A program made the translations under genes and the position numbers. Of a DNA stretch of 64,000 bases, positions 22,635 to 33,700 are shown one piece after another. The stretch covers positions 552,787-616,786 of the forward strand of contig NW_006767440.1 in NCBI RefSeq assembly GCF_000264995.1, read 5' to 3'. Each line of letters starts with the position of its first letter. Within the stretch, counting starts at the first letter, position 1. This DNA comes from Punctularia strigosozonata HHB-11173 SS5 (lineage: Eukaryota > Basidiomycota > Agaricomycetes > Corticiales > Punctulariaceae). The notes below the pieces were generated by a model. That model saw only the letters and a program-made list of their open reading frames with translations. It was not told the DNA's origin and ran no database searches.

Positions 22635-23473
22635 ATGTCGAAAGCAATCGTTCTCTACGATGTCGCGGCAGAAGGGTCAAAGGCAGAGGAACGCGCATGG
22701 AGTCCGAATGCTTGGAGGATACGGTGCGCAGATGATTGCCACGCTGCGCTTCAGATCGTCTCCGTGCTCACATTGCGCATCGTAGATATGCGCTTGGGAT
22801 CAAGGGATTGCCGTTCAAGACGGTATGGGTCGAATTCCCCGACATCGCGGATGCTGCCAAGAAGATCGGCGCCGCTCCGACCGTGACGCTAAATGGAGCC
22901 TCGTCATACACTTTGCCTGTGATCCACGACTTATCCACGGGGAAGGTCGTCTCGGACTCGTGGGCCATCGCGGAATATCTGGACGAGACCTACCCCGATC
23001 GACCTACAGTTCTCCCCAAACCCACGCGCGGCTTGCAGTCATATTTTGTCGCCACCGCGAGGGACGCGATCATAGGTGACCTCGCGAACATTGTCGTGTT
23101 CTCTACGTACAAGCACCTGCGCCCGCGCGGTCAAGACTACTTCCGCGCAACGCGGGAAAAGCTTTTTGGCCGTAAACTGGAGGACTTCCCTCAGGGTGAG
23201 CAGCTGCTCCCGCACTGGGCAAAGCTCGAAGCCGGGTTCGGGAAGTTCGCAGACGCCATAAAGAAGAACGGCGAGGGCAGCCAATTCATCACGGGCGATA
23301 CCATCAGTTTCGCGGATCTTGTACTTGCTGGCTGGCTAATATGGCTTAGGCAAGTGCGGGGCGCTGAGGACTGGGAGAAAGTCCGGAGCTGGAACGGCGG
23401 ATTCTGGGGGAGATATCTGGACTTTATCCATAAGCACGCTGTTTTCGATGAAGGCGAAGAATACCAAGCATGA
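22635..23473 (+). CDS. Glutathione S-transferase, FuA/etherase-like paralogue
   Basis: Tandem copy of the preceding GST. Exons 22635-22723 and 22786-23473 sum to 777 nt (258 residues). The first exon is exactly 89 nt in both genes and the intron interrupts the same Arg codon before YAL. Key segments are kept: AWSPNAWRIRYALGIKGLPF, TLPVIHDLSTG, VSDSWAIAEYLDETYPDRP and GDTISFADLVLAGWLIW. The copies differ most between about residues 65-75 and around the substrate-facing helices (QSYFVATARDAIIGDL against QWAFTYTSMQVAIDEM). This suggests the same chemistry with changed substrate range. Its promoter is TATA-type and separate, so expression need not match that of the first copy. Confidence 0.88.
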
Positions 23474-23889
23474 GGCGACAGATTGTACGGCATGAAATCA
23501 GAATCTCTCTACCATCACAGTCGAAGAAGTGCGATATTCAGGCTGTCATATGACAATACAACAAGGCACTCGACGCACTGCAAGGGCTGAGGGCTACTTC
23601 AAGTGCAGGAGTTCGCACGATCAACGATGGCTTGTGCCCCGTCTGGTTGGTATGCGAAAGGTTATGGGGAGCAGGCAACTGCGACATCACTGTTTCGCTC
23701 TCGTCCGTGGGCGGGGGGCAAGCACGGTAGGTGCTGATTATGGCGTACTCTGGTAGAAGCGACGAGTACACGCTAGAGACATCGGCGTAGGCAGAGGGGG
23801 GATCGCCGAGTTCATTCCGTATGATCTTCGTAGATAGGTGGATCCGTCAACATGTTCCATACGGATCTAAGCTTCTTGTTCCCGTCGGG
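23474..23889. other. Intergenic, convergent 3' ends
   Basis: No supported gene between the second GST (+) and the next minus-strand gene. Confidence 0.4.
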
Positions 23890-24752
23890 CTACGTCCAGC
23901 GGTCAATCTCGGCCTCGCAAAGGTCTTCCCATTCTGCGTCCCAGCTGTGCTCTTCGAGGTATGGTTGGGCGACCCATCGCGCGATAACTTCGCGAGAGAC
24001 GTCAAAGGGAGTAGAATGGCTTCGAAGGGAATTCACGAGTTCGACATGCATTTCGAAAGAGCGGTGGTAGTGTTTTGGTAAATGCGACAGAGATGTCACT
24101 GTGAAGACCGTTCAATGATAATTCTATGAAGAGGGGGCACGACAGCGTACCGAATTTCTCGAAAGGCCAAGTCACCCAAAGGGGATCCGACGAACACCAG
24201 TTCCATCCCTTCGTCTTATGAGCCTCCAACAAGGTGCCCTCTAGACTGTCGACGATGGCAACCATCTTTTGGAATTGTTTGCGCTGCGATGATGTTGGAG
24301 CACCGCGGACGACTGTCGACTGTTATATCCTCATACCATTTTGGCGATGACGGTGTCTAGTTGGATGATGCTTTCCTCCATGGTCTCAAGTTTGGGGCCG
24401 ACCACTCGGTATTGGGGTTGACTCCCCGATGGGACGAATGCAAGGGTATTACTGCAGAAAAATCCCAAATCAAAGAATGAACAAAGACACGGCAAGGGCT
24501 CAGTACATACTCTAGTTCTGTTCTTGCATCCACCAGATTCTTTGCCGCCTTCAATCCGTCGTGCAGGACGAGATCATCCCATGTTCTCGTGCACCCCCGT
24601 AGATCTTGCAGCGCAGATCGCAGTTTACGATGATACGGCGATTCAATGGGGCCACGAGACGTCGATGAGGGAGAGTTCGGCTGCTTGGGTTTCGAAACCG
24701 GGGAAGAGTTGGGCGTGGATGGGCCGCGGAAGGAGGCAAGACGGCTGCTCAT
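23890..24752 (-). CDS. Conserved basidiomycete-type protein of unknown function, 232 residues
   Basis: Four exons, 24752-24511, 24451-24337, 24283-24151 and 24098-23890, sum to 699 nt (232 residues), all with canonical GT-AG introns. The N-terminus is Ser/Pro-rich and disordered (MSSRLASFRGPSTPNSS). It is followed by helical segments: RKLRSALQDLRGCTRTWDDL, a coiled-coil-like region around METMEE-like text (LETMEESIIQLDTVIAKM), then a Trp-rich C-terminus (GWNWCSSDPLWVTWPFEKF, WVAQPYLEEHSWDAEW). The text reads as a well-constrained protein and I believe similar ones occur across mushroom fungi, but I cannot name a function. No signal peptide or membrane segment is present. It shares a 256-bp divergent promoter with TRAPPC13. 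Confidence 0.75.
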
Positions 24753-25008
24753 GGTGACCGAGCAAAGATGATGAACCGCCCATGGCATATGTACATAGTC
24801 GTGCTCAGCTTCATTCATCATCAGCTCTTCGCTGGCCCAATAAGCAAGAGTCAGGCTCCCCTCAAGCCTCTGACTACGATTATATCAACATAATAGCAAC
24901 GAGCGCGGCGCTACGTAGCTTCTGGACTGCCTACGGAGGTTGGCTCAAAACTCTAGCTACCACGGAATTCACAAGCACTTGAAACCCCTCTCCGATATTC
25001 AGAGGACC
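24753..25008. promoter_or_regulatory. Bidirectional promoter, unknown gene / TRAPPC13
   Basis: 256 bp between opposed start codons. No TATA box is obvious. Confidence 0.4.
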
Positions 25009-27107
25009 ATGGAAGGCCCCAATCATCTCCTCTCGCTCAAGGTCATGCGGGTCTCCGTGCGTTCATGGTGCATACGACGAAGACCCCCCTCTCATTGCTC
25101 TCGATAGCGACCCGCGTTGGCTGGTGCTTGGGAGCCGTTTTATTCCAGTTCACCCTCCTTCTCTGCTCGCTCGACTGCATCCATACTGTCCTTGCAAGGC
25201 AGCGCGCCATTGCCCGGTCATCCGAAGACACTCCGTGACCTGTCCAACCCCACCAACCTCCTCACATTGCCCGCAGCCTTTGGCTCCATACAACTAGGAG
25301 AAACATTCACATCTTGCCTTTGTATCAACAATGAAGCTGCAGTGGATGTGCAGGCCGTCAGCATGAAGGTGGAGATGCAGACCGCGACGACGAAAACAAC
25401 ATTAGCCGATATTGGAGGACCAGACTTTACGTTGGCACCAGGCGGCGTGTCCGAAAACGTCGTCAGCCACGAGATTAAGGAGCTCGGGCAGCATGTCCTC
25501 GCATGCACGGTATCGTATCGCTTGCCCTCCAGCGTTCGGCATGCGCCTGCCGGCTCAGTCGATCCCGCGAACCCCCACCTCGCGACCTTTCGCAAGTTTT
25601 ACAAATTCGCGGTGAGCACATCAACAATTGTAATCACGAGGCTTCATTGCTAATGGAACACTATCCTCAGGTCACGAATCCCCTTTCCGTGAAGACTAAA
25701 GTGCATGTCCCGCGCTCACCCTCGGCGCTGCTCTCGCGTACCGAGCGCGAAAAGGTCTTCCTCGAAGTCCACATCCAGAACCTCACCCAGGACGCGATGT
25801 GGTTCGAACGCATCCAATTTGAACCTTCCGACGGATGGCAGCACGATTCGAGTAGTGCCACGCCCGTCGTGTCCGAGTCGCTGATGCAGCCGCAGGACAC
25901 GCGCCAGTTCCTCTACGTCCTCTCTCCCCTCTCCATCCCCGACTTTCCCGTGACGCACGCCCCTGGGAGTATCCTGCCCCTCGGTCGTCTGGACATTTCC
26001 TGGCGCTCGGGCTTTGGCGAGCCAGGCCGCCTCATCACCTCCACCCTCTCGCGTCGCATCCCCCTCCCTCCTGCTGCCCCCGCGCCTACCGCACAGTCAA
26101 CCGCGCCTCATCCGCCCGCATCTGCGGTCCCTCCCTATCTGCAGCGCAAGGCCAGCGTATCTGGTGGCGGGCCTATCCGATCGGGCTCTCCACAGCTACC
26201 CATCGGCGCGCGACCGGCCACGCCGCCCTTAGGACCCGTCCCTGCGCGCACAGGCTCACCATTCCGCAACCGGCCGGCGAGCGTAGCCCCGAGCGCGCGG
26301 CCCCAGTCTCCAAGCCTCGTCGGGGCAAACGTACCGGGTACCCCAGCGCCGGCGCCGGCGGCTCCTCCTCCACCGCCCGATTTCGACGTCGACCTCGTGG
26401 TGCGCACCCCGCCGCCGAACCCCGCACCCGTCGAGGAGCCCGTCACCCTCGGCTTCACGCTCTCGGTATCGGCGCCTTCGCCCCCAGCCGGGCGGCGCAG
26501 GGTGCTCACCCTTGCGGTGCAGCACGTCCAGCCGCCCCGCGTCGCGCCCGCGCCGAGGCCCGCGCCGCCGAACCCGCACGAGCCCTTCACGCCCCGCCTG
26601 CCCTCGTCCGGGTTCTCGACGCCGACGACGGTCGTCGCGCCCAAGCCCGACTTTGCGCGCGCGCTGGACGAGAAGCTGCTGGTCGCGTCCCCGCGCGTGA
26701 CGGAGCGCGCCGCGGGGGTCGCGTTTCCGCCACCGTTTTCCGCCACCGTCAGGGCGGGCGGAGCGCTTTTCCTCGGAGGTTCGGTGACGGTGCTAGAGAA
26801 AGTGGTGGTGGCGCCGCGCGAGCAGCGCGAACCGGTGCCGCTTGAACGGGAAAAGGCGTCGCTGGACGAGTCGACTGCGACCGTCGGCCCGCCGCCTCCC
26901 GCGCCTCGGAGTGTCGTCTCGCGGGATTTCGAGCTGACGTGGTTGCCGGTTCGGACGGGGTTCGTGACGGTTGGCGGGGTGCGCGTGCTCCTGGTGGACG
27001 ATCATACAACCGTCGAGGATGGCGAGGACGCGCCTGCAACGATCACTGCGGAGGCGAGGGTACTCAGGCAGTGGGACGTCGTCGCTGAGATGTGGGTCGT
27101 CAGTTGA
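25009..27107 (+). CDS. TRAPPC13: TRAPP complex subunit 13-like protein
   Basis: Accessory subunit of the TRAPP tethering complex (TRAPPIII in animals), acting in ER-Golgi and autophagy traffic. Exons 25009-25056, 25108-25611 and 25671-27107 sum to 1989 nt (662 residues). The start MEGPNHLLSLKVMRVS matches the MxxxxxLxLKVMRLxxP opening of the DUF974 family, and the first intron falls inside it. The family core follows: FGSIQLGETFTSCLCINNEA and HVLACTVSYRLPSS, then KVHVPRSPS and EVHIQNLTQDAMWFERI. From about residue 330 to 470 a Pro/Ala-rich disordered insert of high GC is present. The C-terminus returns to beta-rich text (FELTWLPVRTGFVTVGGVRV). The insert makes it longer than human TRAPPC13 (about 417). 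Confidence 0.85.
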
Positions 27108-28156
27108 AGGGCGCCAGTGTACAAGCTCGTTGGACTTATAGCGCGCTACCTCCACCCCTTTGTATCCATATTGGCTCAGCTGGTCGACATTCCCTGACGG
27201 ACCTCCTCTCCGTCGTCGACCTTCCACTGCAATCCTAGAGCTCAACATCAGCGTATACGGCGCCTCTACCGTCTTTCTCCTATCGATCAACTCGACCCGC
27301 ATCGCCTTCACGCATAGATAGCATGGCACTCCTCTGGCACACCCATACAATATCCCCGAATCGCGGACCCATCGTGATCGTCAGTTTGATTGCTGCGCGT
27401 CAACCGTGGATGTCCGCATATATCTCCGATGGTGGCGGTATGTAGCCGCCAGGCGGCCCCACCTCTCCATCTCTGCGGCGATTCAGATGGTATCCACGCA
27501 CGACGCGCGCCTCGAGCTTCCTGCCTGGCCAGGTAACCGCAAACCGCACGATCATCGTGGCATCGGTCGGTGCAGGAATAAATATTGCAGTATGCTTTAC
27601 TGTGTTATCACGGTCTCAACACTGATCACGTTGGCCGGCCTCCGTGAAACTTGGTGCGCACGCGCGCTGGTGCCGTAAAGATGGCGCTCGAGGAGATCGC
27701 TACGCAGTTGCGGAGTGTTCAGGAATACTTGAGGGACAACCGGGCCTGATTTCCATTCTGTACGATGGCATGCATGCACCCGAACAGCGCCGGACTGATC
27801 GACCAACAAATTATGAGCGCGGCCTTGTTTTCCTTGCGCGTCCATGAGTAAGGCGCTAGCGGGCGTGGCATACGTTACGAAAGGAATAAGTTATGTACGT
27901 TGAACGTGAAAAACGGACGATCGTTGGTGGCACATGCGTTCCGTCGTTTCTAATCACACGAGGTTAAAACGTGCGAGACGTTCGATTGGACGTCGCGCAA
28001 AAAGGAACAAAAAAGCAAAGAAAACAAAGAACGGTTGGCAGCTCGTCTTGGCCACCGGGAAACGAAAGAATCGAACACAGAGAAAACCCATCGAGTGTTG
28101 TTTCTCCCGAGGCGAGGGAGAGGAGTCGAACCGTACCACCGCAGATCGCGAAAATG
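27108..28156. other. Intergenic, about 1 kb, convergent 3' ends
   Basis: No supported gene. The right end lies downstream of the membrane-protein gene on the minus strand. Confidence 0.4.
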
Positions 28157-29366
28157 CTACACCAACAGCCCCTCCTCCCCCCTCCTCTCCCGCTCCCGCT
28201 TCGCCTTCCGCCTCTTCGCCTCGTGCCGCTGCTTCCTCCTCCTCGCCTCCTCCTCTTCCGCCTCCCGTTCCGCTCGCTCCCGCTCCCGCTCCTGCTCCTG
28301 CTCCTGCTCGCGGGTGTACTGCCGATGCAGCGCCGCGCGCGACTCGGACACCTTCTCGAACACCGGGTCGCGGAACGCGCCGGGCGCGAACGCGGGCGGC
28401 GGCGCGTCGTCGTCGTCGTCGCCGGCCGCCGTCTCGCCGAACGTCGTCCACGGCTCACGCGCGGGTGCAGACTCGTCTCCCACCCCTCCGTTTCCTTCCT
28501 TTCCTTCCTTTCCTCCCTCTCTTCCTTTTGCTTCTCCTCCTTTTGCTGCGCGCTGCGTGAACTCGTGCGAGGGCGCGCGGCGCTGGCGGCGGCGGCGGAG
28601 GGCGAGGTAGAGCGCGGAGAGGGCGAGGGCGAGGACGAGGGCGAGGGCGAGGACGATGCCGGCGATGGCGCCGGGGGGCAGGGCGCGGTGCGCGGCGGCG
28701 GCGCCGCGGGGGGTGCTCGAGGAGGCGGAGGCGGAGGCGGAGGCGGGGAGGCGCGAGATCGTTTCGGTGGGGGAGGTGGGTTGTTGGTGCGGGACGGACG
28801 GAGACGTGAGGGACGGGGACGGGAAGGGGGTGGCGGGGGGTGGGAAGGAGGAGGTGGGCGAGGATGGCGGGGTTGTTGTGCTTGAGGGGAAGGGGGAGGT
28901 GGGCGAGGATGGCGGGGTTGTTGTTGTGCTTGAGGCGGCGGAGGCGTTTGCAGTCGCGCTGGATGAGGGACCGCTGTCTGCTCCGCTGAGACTTGAGCTA
29001 TCGGTGTTGGCGTTGTCGGTGGCGGGAGACGCGGTGGAATCCGACGACAGCGGGGTTTGTGTCGTCGGATTCGTGAATGCGCCGTCGTCCGACGTCGTTG
29101 GGATAGTTCCGCCGGTCGCCCTCTGTAGCTCTGCGGATGCTGACGATATTATAGCGCTTGACGCAGGGCCTTTACATGGGGCTGCCCGTCGAGTGCGTCA
29201 GCGTTCGACGTGCCACGCGAAGGCGGAGAACCACACGGAGACGCGTACCGGCGGCGGGGTGATTCTGGCAACATTGCAGAAAATCCTGGTCGTCGGTGAA
29301 TTGGCTGAATTGGCTGCATGGATGGTTAGACTTTTGGTCTCGCTGTTGCGACGGGTGGAATCTCAT
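28157..29366 (-). CDS. Single-pass membrane protein with Ser/Thr/Pro-rich ectodomain
   Basis: I do not recognise a family. The stop lies at 28157. The frame is open from 29181 and can be joined to 29366-29249 through a 67-nt intron, giving 1143 nt (380 residues) from the ATG at 29366; the true 5' end may lie further up because this start shows no signal peptide. The ectodomain is rich in Ser, Thr and Pro and likely O-glycosylated. A membrane helix (GAIAGIVLALALVLALAL, about residues 205-230) is followed by a basic stop-transfer cluster (LRRRRQRR). The cytosolic tail has a poly-Asp run and ends in a long Arg/Glu/Lys-rich helix. This layout is common for fungal cell-wall stress sensors and similar receptors, but that is only an analogy. 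Confidence 0.6.
28843..28935 (-). repeat. Two-copy ~46-bp tandem repeat inside the ectodomain
   Basis: Two nearly identical units encode PPSSPTS-type segments followed by SSTTT, differing by one Thr codon. This is a typical length-variable minisatellite in a mucin-like region. Confidence 0.7.
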
Positions 29367-29713
29367 AGCAGCGCTAGCCCTTTTCCCGATGGATCCGATT
29401 CCAAGGAACAGAAACGAGAGGGTGTGCAGAGAGTACTCGCGGTCACGGACCGCTGAGATGGCGAAGGGGGGCGAAGAAAGCGAGAGAACTCAGAGCATCG
29501 GGCGGTTGGGTGGCCAGCACGAAGGGGAAGATGAAGGGCAGAAATGGGAAAGATGGGCGAGACGAAGAGGCGGTCAGGCGCTGGTGGCAGCCTGTGCGGG
29601 CGGTAACAGCGGTCCATTAGCTGATATTTCCCCTGCGGACAAGGGAAGCAGATGCAGTCCGGGGCGAGAAGGGCGGGACGAGGGCATCACGGTGGCTGCC
29701 AAGGCGCTCATCA

Positions 29714-31389
29714 ATGCTCTCAGCCTGCTTCCGCCACGCCCGGAGCCCATCTGCATCTGCATCTGCTCGTATCATCGCCGGCACTGCATCCCCATCTTAC
29801 CACCACCACCAGTTCTTCCGCGCCTTCGCCGCCTCCGCCTCCGCGCGCACCATGAAGGTCGTCCCCGTCCCCGTCCGGAGCGACAACTACGCGTACCTGC
29901 TGATCGACGAGGCCGCCAAGAAGGCCGCCGCCGTCGACCCGTACGACGTGCCCAAGGTCCAAGAAGCCGCAAAGAAGCTCGGCGTCGAGCTCGTCGGCGT
30001 GCTCACCACCCATCACCATCACGATCACGCCGGCGGCAACGAAGTGCGTGTTTCTATAATCTCATCTATTCTTTTTTGCACGCCCTTTCGTTCTTCGTTG
30101 CGGCCGGGGTAACTTTAGACCTCTCTTTCCTTGGGCGTGGACGTTTTGCGATCTTTCGGATGCGCTGCTATCCCTCGCCACCGTACCCTTCGTCTCCGTG
30201 TGTCCCGCGCGCGCCTGTGCCGGCCATGACATGAAGCTCTGCTTCGGTCCTGTTTCGATCTCTGTTCCCGTTCCACCTCCGCACCGCCGTTTGGTTCGAT
30301 GGCACGATGACGACGAACGAACGACGTACGACGCTGACCTGCCTTTTCCAGGAGTTCGTGAGTGCCCCTTCTTCCTATCACGTCGGTGTCCCAGTAAGCG
30401 AGGTTCCTCACCCCATCCTCGCTGCCTATAGTCGAAGGCGTACCCCAGCGCGCCGATCTATGGCGGTAGCAAGCAGGTCGCCGCGGTGACGCACGTCGTC
30501 AAGGACAAGGACGAGTTCACGATCGCCGACGGCATCCACGTCAAGTACGTTCTGCACTTCACTTTGTAAAAAAAAAAGCTCTGCTGTGGCGTGGACGTTC
30601 GTTTCATGTTGGGGGGCAGGGGGGCGGAAGCGGGCCATCTTTAGATCGCCTGGCCCTGCGCTATATCATTATGCTCGCGACCCCCCCCCCCCCCGCGCCC
30701 CCCTACGCCCTGACCGATGCGGTCCCTTCCCTTCGCTCCCCTCAACACACCTTCTCCGGACCGACCCCGCGGGGACCGATGCGATGCTAAACGCGCTCCC
30801 GACAGATGCCTCGCCACGCCCTGCCACACCCAAGACTCGATCTGCTACCACGTCACCTCCACCTCCTCCTCGCCCTCCTCGCCCTCCTCCCCGCACCCGG
30901 GCGGCGTCTTCACCGGCGACACGCTCTTCCTCGCCGGCTGCGGCCGCTTCTTCGAAGGCACCGGCGCCGAGATGGTCCGCGCCCTCGCCTACCTCTCCTC
31001 CACCCTCCCGGACGCGACCGTGGTGTACAACGGGCACGAGTACACCAAGGGCAACGTCGCCTTTGCGCGGTCCGTCGATCCGGAGAACGAAGAGATCGCG
31101 CGGTTGGCGCGGTTGGTGGAGGAGAGCGAGAGGGGCGAGGTGACGGGGAAGACGACGATCGGGGAGGAGAAGGGGTGGAACGTGTTCATGCGGTTGAAGA
31201 CCGAGCCCGTGCTGTAAGCGTCGCTTTTTCTCATATATCTTTTTTCTCACTCATCGGGATCGCTATCGACTTCTTCCCGTTTCCTCTCTCTGATGTAAAC
31301 GTAGGACGGCGATGGGCGTGACGGCGGACTCGCCAGAGGACGTGATCATGGACAAGCTCCGCGACGCCAAGAACGCGTTCCGGGGGTAA
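29714..31389 (+). CDS. Glyoxalase II (hydroxyacylglutathione hydrolase)
   Basis: Hydrolyses S-D-lactoylglutathione to D-lactate and glutathione, completing methylglyoxal detoxification. Exons 29714-30043, 30352-30357 (6 nt), 30432-30544, 30806-31213 and 31305-31389 sum to 942 nt (313 residues). The metallo-beta-lactamase metal site THHHHDH is intact, as are [26 protein letters not shown] and NGHEYT. A 46-residue Arg/Ser/Ala-rich presequence precedes a second in-frame Met ([13 protein letters not shown]) at 29852. This allows a mitochondrial and a cytosolic form, as known for the human enzyme. The 6-nt exon adds Glu-Phe and restores the spacing between the metal motif and the IYGG motif seen in the family. 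Two introns are long (308 and 261 nt), the latter with A and C homopolymers. Confidence 0.87.
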
Positions 31390-32130
31390 AAAGACACCCC
31401 GACCCATGCCTCTTGGTTCCGGTTCAAGGACGTGTAACCCAGTATAGTTGACAAACGCGTAACAAGAAAGAAAAAAACAAGACTATAAAAAGTGCTCGTC
31501 TCTCGTGTATGTGTGTATCATTCACCCTTGTATATGTATATATATAAAACGATTATGTGGCTCGCGGACTCGACTCCAGATGCAGGATCACGACGTTTCG
31601 AGTGGTTTCTCCGCACAGGCTTTCGCTTGATGAACGGGATGCAGCCGGGGCGTGGCGGCGGCCTTTCCGTTCGTGAGTTGTTTTCCGTTCCTTCTCTCTC
31701 TCTCCTCCCCCCCCCCACCCCTCCCGGCAGTCGAACCGTGCCGTTCGTACACACTTGAGAAACTGTCTCATCGGTAGCAGCGTTTCGCGTGTTTCGCTTC
31801 AGTGGACGCGAGAGGGTCGGGCGGTCCGAACCCGCGATTTATCATGTCCGTATAAGTGATACTGCAGCCCGACGTTTCGCGATCGCTCGTCAATCCGTCA
31901 CAGATCCGCCCGTCGAAAAAAAAACGCGGGATCGGGATCAGTTTCCTCTCAAACGCAACCGCAACACCTCGTAGCAACTCAGGAGCAACTATCTCCTACT
32001 GCTGCTGGACCACGGTATGAATACAGGGGTACCTCAAAAAGACAGGGGACTCTTGGTATAACTTTCTCTCTATTTCTGGATCACGGTGAGCACAGGCGGA
32101 AGGAATGTTAACGTACGCCGAACCCGAGTA
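31390..32130. other. Intergenic, one copy of a dispersed repeat
   Basis: No gene. Positions about 31541-31630 match 36039-36130 (TATATAAAAC start, then a 30-base near-identical block containing GATGCAGGA and CACGACGTT). T- and C-rich homopolymers occur near 31700. Confidence 0.4.
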
Positions 32131-32245
32131 TGTAGGCTAGAGTAGGCCTCCGTCCCACATTGCCCTTGTGACGAGACCGCTTCGTCGACGCCCAGCCAGC
32201 TGAGCCTCGGCGAAGCGACCATTCACAAGACTAAGGAGACTAAAA

Positions 32246-33355
32246 CTAGCGATAGCCGGCTCCCTCGGTGTTGGCGCCAGCGGCGCCGTATACGTAGCGG
32301 CGCCGGTCGGCCCGGCCGTCGTGTTGAAGCGCGGCGCCGGGCTGATTTCCTGGGACAGTTCGCTGCATCCCGAGTCGACGCAGCAGACGGTCCCAGAGCA
32401 GCCCGGCGAGGTGCGCAACGCAGCGACATGCATATTTGCATGCATATTGGATGGCGTACCCGCGCACGACTACGCACACCATCAGCCACAGGATCATCTT
32501 CATGTCGGCTACCAGTCGACGAGGCTGGTCTACGACCACCCAGACGGAGACGATGGCGGTGGCGCTCTTGAGATGGACGAGGGCATATTTGCATGCACAT
32601 TTGATGGCGTACCCGCGCAGGACGACGCGCACCATCAGCCACAGCACCGTTTCCACGTCGGCTATTAGTTGACGAGGCTGGTCTACGACCATCCAGACGG
32701 AGATCACAATGGCGGTCTTGACTTGGACGAATAGGGGTTCCAAGTAGTGCGAGAGCACGAATGGCGATATGCTCGCCATCGTTTTAAGAGGATCGTCTCT
32801 GAGCGCGCGGTAGGCGGCGGTCGCGGCGGCTCCGACCAGCGGGATGAAGATGCGTGCGTTGTACAAGATCCCCAACATGTGTGCGATCATGATGTCAACC
32901 GCAATGCCGTCTTCGACTTCAGCTAACAACTGAGTGGCATCTGCCGTCAATCGATACGTCAAACCGAAGACAAGGTACGGATCCGTACCATGTCGGTACG
33001 ACGTCGACCGGGAATACACATCTCGTCAGTGCGGCGTCCTGCCTCCTCCAGCCGCTGTCTTATACGTCTCTCATGTTTGGTGGCGTATGGGATGCTGTAC
33101 GTGTGTCATCGAGGCGCGATGTGTCATGTCCGGAACACAGAACTGGACCATCTCAATTGAATCGTTACAATCGGGCGGTGATCCACGCGGCGTCCTGCAG
33201 GCAGTTCCGTTCTTCGAAAAGAGGGACCTTGCAAATGCGCTTCCTTTCGCCCTCGATAGTGCCCAGGCCTTCCATCCTGGTAGCGATGCCAGGGAAATGA
33301 ATGCAGGTTCGGTACAAATCTACCGAACCCATGTACCACACCGCCCGGTGCTAGA
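32246..33355 (-). pseudogene. Uncharacterised hydrophobic protein, copy A (probably decayed)
   Basis: Minus-strand frame 33019-32246 encodes 257 residues rich in Val, Ile, Leu and Trp. It contains an internal duplication of about 50 residues (SVWMVVDQPRQLIADVET and SVWVVVDQPRRLVADMKM). It ends in a WDRLLRRLGMQR motif shared with copy B (33701-34592). Upstream sequence to about 33355 also aligns with copy B, including the region of its first exons (GTTACAATCGGGCGGTGAT against GTTTCAATCGGGTGATGAT on the plus strand), but the position of the ATG of copy B reads ATA here. No known family is recognised. The copies look like a tandem segmental duplication, with A the more damaged or restructured one. 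Confidence 0.4.
32431..32730 (-). repeat. Two tandem ~150-bp units within copy A
   Basis: Units of about 150 bp (32431-32580 and 32581-32730) share long identical words such as GCATATTTGCATGCA and GACGAGGCTGGTCTACGACC. 150 is a multiple of three, so the frame is kept and a 50-residue hydrophobic block is doubled. Confidence 0.75.
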
Positions 33356-33564
33356 GCTATAGAGGACCAGGGCAAGGACCAGTCGTCCTGTCCGCGCCTT
33401 CTATGCAAATACGATCGCTATCGTATCGATATTAATAACCGAAGAGCAACTCTGAGTATCGCTCTCTCATACTACTGGATTACGAGTACAAAATGGTCTG
33501 CCGAGGTCTCTGGCTCCGCCAGAGTTCGAGTACATAGGTGCGTCCGACATTGCCTGTGATGACC

Positions 33565-33610
33565 AGCCGCTTTGCGGACGCTCAGCTTGCTGAACGTCCG
33601 CAAAGCGGCT
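33565..33610. repeat. Near-perfect 22-bp inverted repeat (hairpin)
   Basis: Arms AGCCGCTTTGCGGACG-CTCAGC (33565-33586) and its complement (33589-33610) pair with a single mismatch around a two-base loop. A weaker version lies at 32175-32220 at the equivalent place downstream of copy A (CGCTTCGTCG paired with CGGCGAAGCG). It sits just past the 3' end of each hydrophobic paralogue. Confidence 0.8.
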
Positions 33611-33700
33611 GCCCACCAGGCCAAATTTCGCGATACCTCGTCACTGGCATAAGGACCATAGCCATCGACCCGACTCCGAGGATCCTAATGGCTGGATCCA

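Noticed and set aside
28095-28160. Possible tRNA T-arm (GGTTCGACTCC, minus strand)
   Set aside because: The flanking bases do not form a 5-bp T-stem and no anticodon arm or acceptor stem is found.
29296-30234. 312-codon plus-strand frame overlapping glyoxalase II
   Set aside because: Different frame from the intact enzyme and rich in Arg/Pro as expected for a shadow.
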